This document shows positions 21,701-22,328 of a DNA stretch of 22,328 nt, piece by piece. The translations under genes were made by a program, and so were the position numbers. The stretch covers positions 1 to 22,328 of the forward strand of contig JAOXYC010088890.1 of NCBI GenBank assembly GCA_028565715.1. Reading direction: 5' to 3'. Numbering within the stretch: the stretch's first letter is position 1; the number at the start of each line of letters is the position of its first letter. Below the pieces are notes generated by a model. The model worked only from the letters and a program-made list of their open reading frames with translations. It was not told the origin of the DNA and ran no database searches. This DNA is from Phoronis pallida (lineage: Eukaryota > Phoronida > Phoronidae).

Positions 21701-22328
21701 TTCCAGCCGAGATGTTCACTCTAACGTACTGATGTTTCTGACTCACCATGTTCTGTGAATGTAACAAAGATCATTCATTGAAATCATCACAAAAATATCA
21801 ACACTGGTTTGCACGGAAGCAACCCTGAAAAGTTAAATTAAAGGTCAAATAAATGCTTTTAAATAGCCAAAAAACACACCTGAGAACTTACATTTTAATT
21901 TTATGATTACAAATAAACAACTTTGTTCACATAAAAAGTCGTTTTGTTTTTTTCCCTGTTTTTTTACTAATTAGTCATGGCCTGATCAATCATTGCAGCC
22001 TCGGTTTTAAGCCGTGTGGCGCTGTTTTCGTAAAGCAGAGGGCGCTACCAGTCGACGAGAGTCTGCACAAAAAAGGCGAAGCCAACATTCGGAGACATGT
22101 AACTTGAATGGAATATCCCATTTAGGGAAGTCTCGTTTAGAAAAGCAACCAAATAATCAACACATTTTCAGCTTATGCAATCATGTTAGCGCAATATTAA
22201 TGTCTTTATGTTTAAAGATTCTTCTTGCATACAATTTTAATCTATCAAACCTGCGGAGTTGTGTCCGACTGTGTAACCTAGCACCCCTCGCATAATGTAA
22301 TGTATTTACCTTGGCTATAATTAGCCGA
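607..22328 (-). CDS. DNHD1: Divergent dynein heavy chain, DNHD1-like; central part, 28 exons, both ends outside the window
   Basis: Joined exons read as a dynein heavy-chain motor from the AAA3 Walker B region through AAA4, the stalk and its tip to AAA5. Landmarks in order: LLFFLDDLNMAS (AAA3 Walker B position), RPTPSQSHYVFSYHDISKVI (end of AAA3), VVFF-type EIVFFKEAVHHVCRLSRIL before AAA4, GLSHSTGRST (AAA4 P-loop), coiled-coil CC1, a tip containing EEIRTYRKPPHRVILVLQAV, coiled-coil CC2, TLPGDSLLTAAAVCYYGPL (start of AAA5), PLLVDPDNQVELWV and LHYHQGFRLFLQT (late AAA5). All 27 junctions agree in phase and about 1,749 codons are open. Dyneins are microtubule motors of cytoplasm or cilia. Residues that are near-invariant in ordinary axonemal and cytoplasmic chains differ here, and four low-complexity insertions are present, so the divergent DNHD1 group is the best fit. 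This assignment is from memory of the families, not a search. That it is a dynein heavy-chain relative is close to certain; the DNHD1 label is about 60 percent. Confidence 0.9.
793..1309. other. Intron 27-28
   Basis: AT-rich intron between exons 27 and 28. I see no repeat, conserved segment or open frame in it that I can support. Confidence 0.6.
1310..1506 (-). CDS. DNHD1-like exon 27: AAA5, insertion end and core strand
   Basis: Acceptor TTCTTCCAG, donor GTAGAC, phases 2 to 1. The first part (TGSHQSTDEDIRPVTTLSS) closes the insertion; the second, DADDEKLQRTLITAIVKG, fits the dynein helix 'DxxFLRxLExAIxxGxPVLLEN'. Confidence 0.88.
1936..1990. repeat. Foldback repeat, 23-bp arms
   Basis: Arms at 1936-1958 and 1968-1990 are imperfect reverse complements (both begin ATACC and end GAAAGAGC on their own strand) around a 9-base loop. 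In the long intron 26-27. Probably a remnant of a small inverted-repeat element. Confidence 0.6.
2393..2487. mobile_element. Small inverted-repeat element with GGGGAGAGC ends
   Basis: Left end GGGGAGAGCAGGGGTAGT at 2393 and, on the other strand, GGGGAGAGCGGCATAGTT from 2487; the arms are about 23 bp. Length about 95 bp and no coding capacity, so a MITE-like non-autonomous element. No clear target duplication. Confidence 0.65.
2595..2680. repeat. Palindromic element with about 35-bp arms
   Basis: ACCTTTTATTGGATGAG at 2595 is matched in reverse by the segment ending CCAATAAAAGGT at about 2680; the arms continue through AAAATCATAGAA to a loop of about 15 bases. A strong hairpin in intron 26-27, MITE-like. 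Confidence 0.75.
2868..2998. repeat. Segment bounded by inverted AATGCAAGGCC
   Basis: AATGCAAGGCC occurs near 2869 and its reverse complement ends at about 2997, about 130 bp apart. The interior is open in one plus-strand frame from 2860 but codes nothing recognisable. Possibly a decayed small transposon. Confidence 0.4.
3311..3473 (-). CDS. DNHD1-like exon 26: acidic insertion in AAA5
   Basis: Acceptor TTTATCACAG, donor GTAATA, phases 1 to 2. Encodes 54 residues rich in Ser, Thr, Glu and Met (DESEFQEDMSVFSMSESRSQ). It interrupts AAA5 between the 'IDPQxQAxxWI' stretch and the later 'LLEN' strand. Clear splice sites and phase support it; no known domain. Confidence 0.85.
3474..4002. other. 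Intron 25-26
   Basis: AT-rich. An open minus-strand frame at 3581-3799 has no family similarity and no phase-compatible splice pair that I could see. Nothing else to report. Confidence 0.55.
4003..4177 (-). CDS. DNHD1-like exon 25: AAA5 core
   Basis: Acceptor TTTTTCTTCAG, donor GTAAGC, phases 0 to 1. LALQNALIMRVCCHNNKYCW then PLLVDPDNQVELWVRLL match the AAA5 segment 'SxQNGIIVxxxxRWPLxIDPQxQAxxWIK' of dyneins. Confidence 0.96.
4178..4478. other. Intron 24-25
   Basis: No feature seen apart from a short repeat of the form CCTTACCCC / CCTTACCCT near 4290-4312. Confidence 0.55.
4479..5123 (-). CDS. DNHD1-like exon 24: start of AAA5 with insertion
   Basis: Longest exon (645 bases), acceptor CATTTTCAG, donor GTAAAC, phases 0 to 0. 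TLPGDSLLTAAAVCYYGPL and TREDLMSDWKNRC match the opening of AAA5 ('LVGDVLLAAAFLSYLGPF...YRxxLxxxW'). About 80 more residues than usual follow before AAA5 resumes, rich in Ser, Thr, Lys and Asn (PEQAIVRPTTSSKVRPKDNG). An antisense open frame over the same bases is a shadow. Confidence 0.96.
5124..5459. other. Intron 23-24
   Basis: T-rich intron with no repeat or exon that I can support. Confidence 0.55.
5460..5582 (-). CDS. DNHD1-like exon 23: stalk coiled-coil CC2
   Basis: Acceptor TTTTTACAG, donor GTGAGA, 41 codons, phases 0 to 0. A charged helix (QQIILGQKRIEAGRIKRVLQ and LKEANSLKKQIT) in the position of the returning strand of the stalk. Confidence 0.92.
5814..6084 (-). CDS. DNHD1-like exon 22: microtubule-binding tip and start of CC2
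   Basis: Acceptor TATTCTGTAG, donor GTAAAT, phases 2 to 0. Reads WETSKTMIYGAHFYRELEFY, NNMSDEMFEKL, FISNPEFHPRKILEASKAAA and LWVHALYNYKKI. These match the dynein tip ('W..AK..L....F...L..FDKDNI', 'NPxFxPExIxxxSxAAxxLCxWVxAxxxY') almost helix for helix. Confidence 0.97.
6771..6856 (-). pseudogene. Decayed duplicate of exon 21
   Basis: Aligns with exon 21 base for base apart from scattered changes, and keeps the GTAAGT donor and an AGTTAG acceptor. It is 86 rather than 87 bases long and TGG has become TAG in the frame needed after exon 20. Read in its own downstream frame it gives FDCREILDVILTELDKLLP. It cannot be spliced between exons 20 and 22 in frame from the matching acceptor. If the previous exon ended in another phase, this could instead be the working copy. 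Confidence 0.6.
7031..7508. mobile_element. Family B element with internal tandem units and TGCGTCCAC ends
   Basis: Bounded by TGCGTCCAC (7031-7039) and GTGGACGCA (7500-7508). Inside are three related units of about 155 bp that start near TTTACAAAAAAGTGTGA, TTTTCAAAGAAAAGTGTGA and TTTTCAAGAAAAAGTGTGA; the first two contain TTCTGCCAYCAGGGGGAG. It ends in a GGATGGACGGACGGAC tract. The matching place in the neighbouring duplicate lacks it. Open frames across it are repeats of one another, not a gene. Confidence 0.7.
7561..7647 (-). CDS. DNHD1-like exon 21: tip segment, in-phase copy of a duplicated exon
   Basis: 87 bases between acceptor AGTTAG and donor GTAAGT. Start phase 1 and end phase 2 fit exons 20 and 22, and all 28 full codons are open, ending in REMLDVILTELDKVLP. 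A second copy at 6771-6856 is one base shorter and has a stop in the required frame. The N-terminal half (LWICYLMILSFD) is not obviously dynein-like, so the exact structure here is the least sure in the model. Confidence 0.6.
7725..7986. mobile_element. Family A inverted-repeat element, copy 1
   Basis: Arms of about 93 bp: AAAGATACAGTCTCCTGC onward at the left, and the reverse complement ending GCAGGAGACAGTATCTTT at the right, around a centre of about 75 bp. The duplicate at 6900-6975 lacks it, reading straight from CATTCTGTG to GAAATAGT. No coding capacity. Confidence 0.8.
8170..8450. repeat. Scrambled short repeats between exon 20 and its truncated copy
   Basis: AAAGGGAAATGTACAAGAAAT (8175) recurs as AAAGGGAAAATTCACAAGAA (8269), and CACAAGAAATG appears again at 8437. 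The segment at 8305-8385 with CAACAACTGTTTT and AAACAGCTGTTTTT ends is bounded by short inverted ends. Looks like remnants of several duplications. Confidence 0.5.
8220..8259 (-). pseudogene. Truncated duplicate of the 3' end of exon 20
   Basis: About 40 bases match the last part of exon 20 (encoding LQAVAMLF) and keep the CAAGA-GTAAGT donor; about 30 bases of the following intron also match (8187-8219 against 8437-8467). The 5' part of the exon and its acceptor are missing, so it should not be used. Confidence 0.7.
8468..8613 (-). CDS. DNHD1-like exon 20: distal stalk and start of tip
   Basis: Acceptor CTATACAG, donor GTAAGT, phases 0 to 2. PVYSAALAALRALSQHDVEE and RTYRKPPHRVILVLQAVAML match the dynein pattern 'PALxxAxxALxxLxxxDIxEIKSxxxPPxxVxxVxEAV' at the end of CC1 and into the microtubule-binding tip. 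The 3' part of this exon has a truncated second copy at 8220-8259. Confidence 0.95.
8614..8941. other. Intron 19-20
   Basis: AT-rich, no repeat or exon that I can support. Confidence 0.55.
8942..9037 (-). CDS. DNHD1-like exon 19: CC1 continued
   Basis: Acceptor TTCATTTTAG, donor GTCAGA (weak; AGG precedes it), phases 0 to 0. Encodes a helical segment with QELLIQAKIAPVQKCRSEAK that continues CC1 and joins INPVYSAALAALRAL in exon 20. Confidence 0.88.
9488..9768. mobile_element. PIF/Harbinger-like MITE, 281 bp
   Basis: Terminal inverted repeats of about 28 bp: AGCTACGGTCACAATGGAG at the left and, read from the right end, AGCTATGGTCACAATGGAG. A TTA target duplication flanks it (9485-9487 and 9769-9771), as is known for PIF/Harbinger transposons. 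The interior has many ACGACA / TGTCGT words and no open frame of note. Ends 33 bases from the donor of exon 18. Confidence 0.85.
9802..9972 (-). CDS. DNHD1-like exon 18: stalk coiled-coil CC1
   Basis: Acceptor TTTTACAG, donor GTGAGT, 57 codons, phases 0 to 0. Strongly helical with heptad-like spacing of Leu, Val and Ile (VDEAFQEVNKHKLYIAQLM). Located where dyneins carry the outgoing strand of the stalk. A 281-bp mobile element starts 33 bases beyond its donor. Confidence 0.92.
10057..10113. repeat. Small inverted repeat with CCTAAACGTTA units
   Basis: GGACCCT...AGGTAA at 10055-10071 is mirrored by TTACCT...AGGGTC at 10104-10120; between them the words CCTAAACGTTA, CCTAAATGTT and CCTAAACGTTA repeat. 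A minor element or simple repeat. Confidence 0.5.
10203..10333. mobile_element. MITE-like element, 131 bp, about 38-bp arms
   Basis: CTTCAAAAACAGGGCTCT at 10203 and, on the other strand from 10333, TTCAAAAACAGGGCTATA. Both arms reach AAGCTTCATA / GAGCTTCATAA. No clear target duplication. In intron 17-18. Confidence 0.75.
10689..10898 (-). CDS. DNHD1-like exon 17: AAA4 C-terminal helices, start of stalk
   Basis: Acceptor CCACCCCAG, donor GTGAGT, phases 0 to 0. SGMSYIHKSARHAVQRLF and YTPLTFQEFVHTFKVVAA match the dynein helices 'xxFMAFVHxSVxxxS' and 'YVTPKSFLEFIxLYK' that lead into the stalk. The acceptor is inside a 24-bp triplicate repeat, so a start 48 bases earlier (10946) is also possible. 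Confidence 0.93.
10894..10965. repeat. 24-bp tandem repeat, three copies, over the exon 17 acceptor
   Basis: Units of GGTATCTGGGGTGGACATAA plus ATTA at 10894, 10918 and 10942; the middle unit has CAGGGG for CTGGGG. On the minus strand the first and third units each end in a good acceptor (TCCACCCCAG) and the middle one has TG instead of AG. Unit length is a multiple of three. Confidence 0.9.
10966..11367. other. Intron 16-17 beyond the repeat
   Basis: AT-rich; the open frame running on from exon 16 to 11272 has no family similarity. No other feature. Confidence 0.5.
11368..11522 (-). CDS. DNHD1-like exon 16: AAA4 late part
   Basis: Acceptor TTATCTTGTAG, donor GTTAGT, phases 1 to 0. Encodes NSLHHKLSKYPTFLTHMMSV and EWNAEAFVTVAKTWL, which match the dynein segment 'RxFPALVNCTTIDWFxxWPxEAL'. 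An open extension past the donor adds about 30 codons but has no family similarity, so I end at the GTTAGT site. Confidence 0.88.
11523..12073. other. Intron 15-16
   Basis: No repeat or exon that I can support in these 550 bases. Confidence 0.55.
12074..12241 (-). CDS. DNHD1-like exon 15: AAA4 after Walker B
   Basis: Acceptor TTTTATCAG, donor GTTAGT, phases 1 to 1. Contains TLPELQQITAGLNAGGVV and HVIVSMNYKG, the latter matching the dynein 'LHVVLCxSPVG' sensor strand. Its first 84 bases and the preceding intron end are repeated three more times upstream in the gene (12274-12596). Confidence 0.9.
12160..12596. repeat. 115-bp tandem repeat, four copies, made from exon 15 and its acceptor
   Basis: Copies start near 12160 (within the real exon), 12274, 12390 and 12504. 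Each has about 84 bases of exon 15 (with CTGTGATTTGCTGAA), the acceptor (minus strand TTATCAG or TTATTAG) and about 30 bases of intron. Copies 2-4 lack the rest of the exon and its donor. Read from its own acceptor, copy 2 runs into a TAA just past the exon part. Confidence 0.92.
12679..12847. mobile_element. Long foldback element, about 75-bp arms
   Basis: AATAAAAGT, then TTGGGTCCTAGTCAGTTAAT and ACTCACTTTTAATAC at the left are mirrored by GTATCAAAAGTGAGT, ATTAACCAACTAAGGACCCA and AACTTTTATT at the right. The centre is the near-perfect palindrome GGTCAGACGTCCGACC (12752-12767). Covers a hairpin of about 169 bp in intron 14-15. Confidence 0.8.
13202..13373 (-). CDS. DNHD1-like exon 14: AAA4 Walker B region
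   Basis: Acceptor CTATTTCAG, donor GTTGGT, phases 0 to 1. The strand PAMLLIHQDMDDDCLQDVAC takes the Walker B position (dyneins: 'FLFTDxQIxxExFLEDIN'). The Asp-Glu pair is not evident, and ATP hydrolysis at AAA4 looks unlikely; inference from motif only. Confidence 0.9.
13547..13642 (-). CDS. DNHD1-like exon 13: AAA4 P-loop
   Basis: Acceptor TTTATCAG, donor GTAAGA, phases 0 to 0. Encodes HALLVGLSHSTGRSTLIRLA. The P-loop is G-L-S-H-S-T-G-R-S-T: both glycines and the final Ser/Thr are kept and arginine replaces the lysine. Arginine here is also common in AAA4 of axonemal dyneins, so it does not by itself mean loss of nucleotide binding. Confidence 0.95.
13690..14013. mobile_element. Family B remnant with poly-G
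   Basis: Shares with 7031-7508 the order: TTTCAAAGAAAGAAG, a 'TTGATTTCCAAACTAA' block, CTTTGCCACAAGGGG, then GGATGGACATTATGA. The usual five-G tract is a run of 15 G at 13905-13919. Diverged and fragmentary; ends uncertain. Confidence 0.5.
14209..14351 (-). CDS. DNHD1-like exon 12: AAA4 N-terminal helices
   Basis: Acceptor TGTTTTCAG, donor GTAAGG, phases 1 to 0. Reads VEIVFFKEAVHHVCRLSRIL, a clear match to the dynein AAA4 pattern 'LVLFxDAxEHVxRIxRIL' just before the P-loop. Confidence 0.95.
14390..14550. mobile_element. Family B remnant, single unit
   Basis: AAAAATAGCCACTCTTAA matches the left flank region at 7010-7027, followed by the unit with GAAAAATGCGAACAAG, ATTCTGCCACCAGGGG and CCGGCGCATTGTCATAAGG, all of which occur in 7253-7372. 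Located between exons 11 and 12. Confidence 0.6.
14614..14707 (-). CDS. DNHD1-like exon 11: approach to AAA4
   Basis: Acceptor CACTTTTAG, donor GTAGTA, phases 0 to 1. Encodes IKGPEEKLTEFLFSKFIVSV and a short acidic tail that joins exon 12. Dyneins have a helix here before the AAA4 pre-P-loop segment. Confidence 0.8.
14885..15063. mobile_element. hAT-like MITE, 179 bp
   Basis: Ends TAGGGCTGCAAC and GTTGCAGCCCTA are perfect 12-bp inverted repeats. Flanks CAAATAAT (14877-14884) and CAAATGAT (15064-15071) make an 8-bp target duplication with one mismatch, the size known for hAT transposons. The interior has AATCG words and no coding potential. Confidence 0.85.
15188..15381 (-). CDS. DNHD1-like exon 10: basic linker before AAA4
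   Basis: Acceptor AATTCTAG, donor GTAACT, phases 1 to 0. Encodes 65 residues rich in Lys, Arg and Ser (for instance SIQKKRGLVRKDSKRGVTFK), then SEYTGPLMSMDQ. It extends the low-complexity insertion; no known domain. Kept because it is open, phase-compatible on both sides and has clear splice sites. Confidence 0.78.
15640..15992. mobile_element. Family A inverted-repeat element, copy 2 (longest)
   Basis: Starts TATTTTAATATACTGTCTCC and ends with the reverse complement of TATTTTAAAAATACTGTCTC. The arms run about 150 bp, passing CTTTGATGAACATAACT and TTGCATCTCAGTAAA in one direction and their complements in the other. Lies in intron 9-10. Confidence 0.8.
16202..16375 (-). CDS. DNHD1-like exon 9: AAA3-AAA4 linker
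   Basis: Acceptor CTCACCCCTAG, donor GTAAAA, phases 1 to 1. Starts RQRQGTPLASTLPSVPK and then DTVLEYISTLPDVPNVYLED, which resembles the loop that leads into AAA4 in dyneins ('xxFGDFM...'), though weakly. Open and phase-consistent. Confidence 0.82.
16525..16692. mobile_element. MITE-like element with TTAAAG ends
   Basis: TTAAAGTTGCTACTTATGAAG at the left against, from the right, TTAAAGGTATACATCGCTAC; both continue to AAATTATCAAYTATTG. Arms about 40 bp; length about 168 bp; TTAA at both borders could be part of the target. In intron 8-9. Confidence 0.72.
16693..17401. other. Rest of intron 8-9
   Basis: About 700 bases with no recognised exon. The part at 17110-17340 is less AT-rich than its surroundings but has no phase-compatible coding segment that I could find. 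Confidence 0.5.
17402..17882 (-). CDS. DNHD1-like exon 8: Ser/Thr/Glu-rich insertion
   Basis: A 481-base exon (acceptor GGGTTTCAG, donor GTAAGT, phases 0 to 1) encoding about 160 residues dominated by Ser, Thr, Glu, Pro and Asp, with a cluster ETESSSSEEQSSEASSDE near its end. It has no recognisable fold and is probably disordered. Ordinary dyneins have nothing like it between AAA3 and AAA4. Serines followed by acidic residues resemble casein kinase 2 sites; that is only a pattern. Confidence 0.85.
17883..18253. other. Intron 7-8, with a hairpin
   Basis: Holds an imperfect hairpin at 18061-18124: CTGCTAGTTGGGAAGATATA is mirrored by the segment ending TTCTCAACTAGCAG. Nothing else. Confidence 0.65.
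18254..18369 (-). CDS. DNHD1-like exon 7: AAA3 lid helix
   Basis: Acceptor TTTTATCAG, donor GTAAGT, phases 1 to 0. Reads DFDWFEKTLTDTVTKYL, which continues the dynein 'DRxWF' helix, then HEGRSSKMAAIHEESK leading into the low-complexity insertion of exon 8. Confidence 0.88.
18581..18617. repeat. 37-bp near-perfect palindrome
   Basis: TACATTAAAATGTC is followed by a 9-base centre and GACATTTTAATGTA. A compact cruciform-prone site in intron 6-7, possibly the tip of a larger decayed element (18430-18790), which also repeats GTTTGGTA several times near 18725-18760. Confidence 0.75.
18889..19198. mobile_element. MITE with TTACCGTATTCTCCC ends, about 310 bp
   Basis: TTACCGTATTCTCCC at 18889-18903 and its exact complement GGGAGAATACGGTAA at 19184-19198. 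The interior has four GGGCGCTT words, two near each end. The TA inside the ends would fit a TA target as in Tc1/mariner-type elements, which is inference. It ends 38 bases from the donor of exon 6. Confidence 0.85.
19236..19412 (-). CDS. DNHD1-like exon 6: AAA3 small subdomain
   Basis: Acceptor CCATTGCAG, donor GTATTT, phases 1 to 1. Finishes the basic insertion and then reads MMRVIARLWCHECTRTFGDR, matching the dynein pattern 'LxRLWxHExxRVFxDRL' in the AAA3 lid. Only 38 bases separate its donor from a mobile element at 18889-19198. Confidence 0.92.
19660..19879 (-). CDS. DNHD1-like exon 5: end of AAA3 plus basic insertion
   Basis: Begins ALTQGVLELYRLI and continues RPTPSQSHYVFSYHDISKVI, the conserved end of the AAA3 large subdomain. 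Donor GTAAGG. After LMLLTPK it changes to a lysine, arginine and serine rich run (SKSRKPRSRKSMKSARS) not found in ordinary dyneins. The acceptor has a poor pyrimidine tract. Confidence 0.9.
20116..20141 (-). CDS. DNHD1-like exon 4: 26-base microexon
   Basis: A short open stretch, ACEWHLPK, lies between AAG acceptor and GTATAT donor and links exon 3 (phase 1) to exon 5 (phase 0). It fits the spot before ALTQGVLELYRLI where dyneins have a Leu-Pro turn. A second AG three bases on (start 20138) would drop one alanine without changing frame. Confidence 0.6.
20304..20624 (-). CDS. DNHD1-like exon 3: AAA3 sensor region
   Basis: Acceptor TTTCTTTCAG. Includes NQPTLEVLREVLGQGSVYDR, then FIAACTTPGSSGSGFGYS and LTRLFTVLTMFPLSDEGVHS, which align with the AAA3 'ARN and phe-x-val' stretch of dyneins. 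The donor is uncertain: GTAAAG (end 20304) keeps phase with microexon 4, while GTAGGC ten bases earlier (end 20314) does not. I chose the phase-consistent site. Confidence 0.85.
20901..21214. mobile_element. Family A inverted-repeat element, copy 3
   Basis: Left end AAAAATACTGTATCCTCG, right end CGAGGAGACATTATCTTT. The arms are diverged, with a deletion in the left arm after CAACTAGAAA. Shares GATTTGAGAGCTTTT with the other two copies. Lies in intron 2-3. Confidence 0.75.
21530..21752 (-). CDS. DNHD1-like exon 2: AAA3 with Walker B
   Basis: Acceptor TTCACAG, donor GTTTGT, phases 0 to 1. The protein has VRVNISAGMTPELFQDRL followed by the Walker B strand LLFFLDDLNMAS. Two aspartates stand where a catalytic Asp-Glu pair is found in cytoplasmic dynein; Asp-Asp is usual at AAA3 of axonemal chains. 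Confidence 0.9.
21753..22309. other. Intron 1-2
   Basis: No exon or repeat supported. A stretch at 22010-22130 is richer in GC and purines and is open on the plus strand (22014-22295), but has no protein similarity that I recognise. Confidence 0.5.
22310..22328 (-). CDS. DNHD1-like exon 1, 3' end only
   Basis: The last 19 bases before a GTAAAT donor read R-L-I-I-A-K and join in phase 0 to exon 2, giving LIIAKNMVSQKHQYVRVNIS. This matches the stretch that follows the AAA3 P-loop in dyneins. The P-loop itself would lie just outside the right edge. Short, so supported only by phase and by fit to the family. Confidence 0.6.

Noticed and set aside
22014-22295. Possible extra exon or gene on the plus strand
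   Set aside because: No similarity, no splice or start context, and it lies in an intron of the dynein gene.

Overview
The window is animal nuclear DNA: AT-rich, intron-rich and crowded with small palindromic mobile elements. It carries the middle of one very large protein-coding gene on the minus strand. No second gene, RNA gene or CRISPR array was found. I cannot name the species. The element types, gene structure and base composition fit an invertebrate metazoan, perhaps marine, but that is inference.

The gene encodes a dynein heavy chain of a divergent type, most like DNHD1 (dynein heavy chain domain-containing protein 1). I assembled 28 exons by hand from splice signals and protein similarity. 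They keep one open frame of about 1,749 codons, with compatible intron phases at every junction. The gene enters at the right edge (exon 1 is cut by the window) and leaves past the left edge. In protein order the window covers: the AAA3 Walker B region (exons 1-3), the rest of AAA3 with a basic insertion (exons 4-7), a long Ser/Thr/Glu-rich insertion (exons 8-10), AAA4 with a GxxxxGRS-type P-loop (exons 11-17), the stalk and microtubule-binding tip (exons 17-23), and AAA5 with two further low-complexity insertions (exons 24-28).

The introns hold most of the unusual structure. Around exons 20-21 (6755-8510) a tandem duplication has left a decayed second copy of exon 21 and a truncated copy of exon 20. 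Each duplicated half carries a different mobile element that the other half lacks. The 5' half of exon 15, with its splice acceptor, is repeated four times at a period of about 115 bp (12160-12596). The acceptor of exon 17 lies in a 24-bp repeat present three times, which makes an in-frame 16-residue alternative start possible. Small inverted-repeat elements include a 281-bp element with TTA target duplications (PIF/Harbinger-like), a 179-bp element with a near-perfect 8-bp duplication (hAT-like), an element with CCGTATTCTCCC ends, three copies of an element with long arms, and several foldback palindromes. The left edge has the 3' tail of a probable non-LTR retrotransposon.

I found no new multi-gene system. 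The strongest leads are the exon-level duplications in the gene, the set of disordered insertions in the motor, and the intronic elements sitting close to splice sites.
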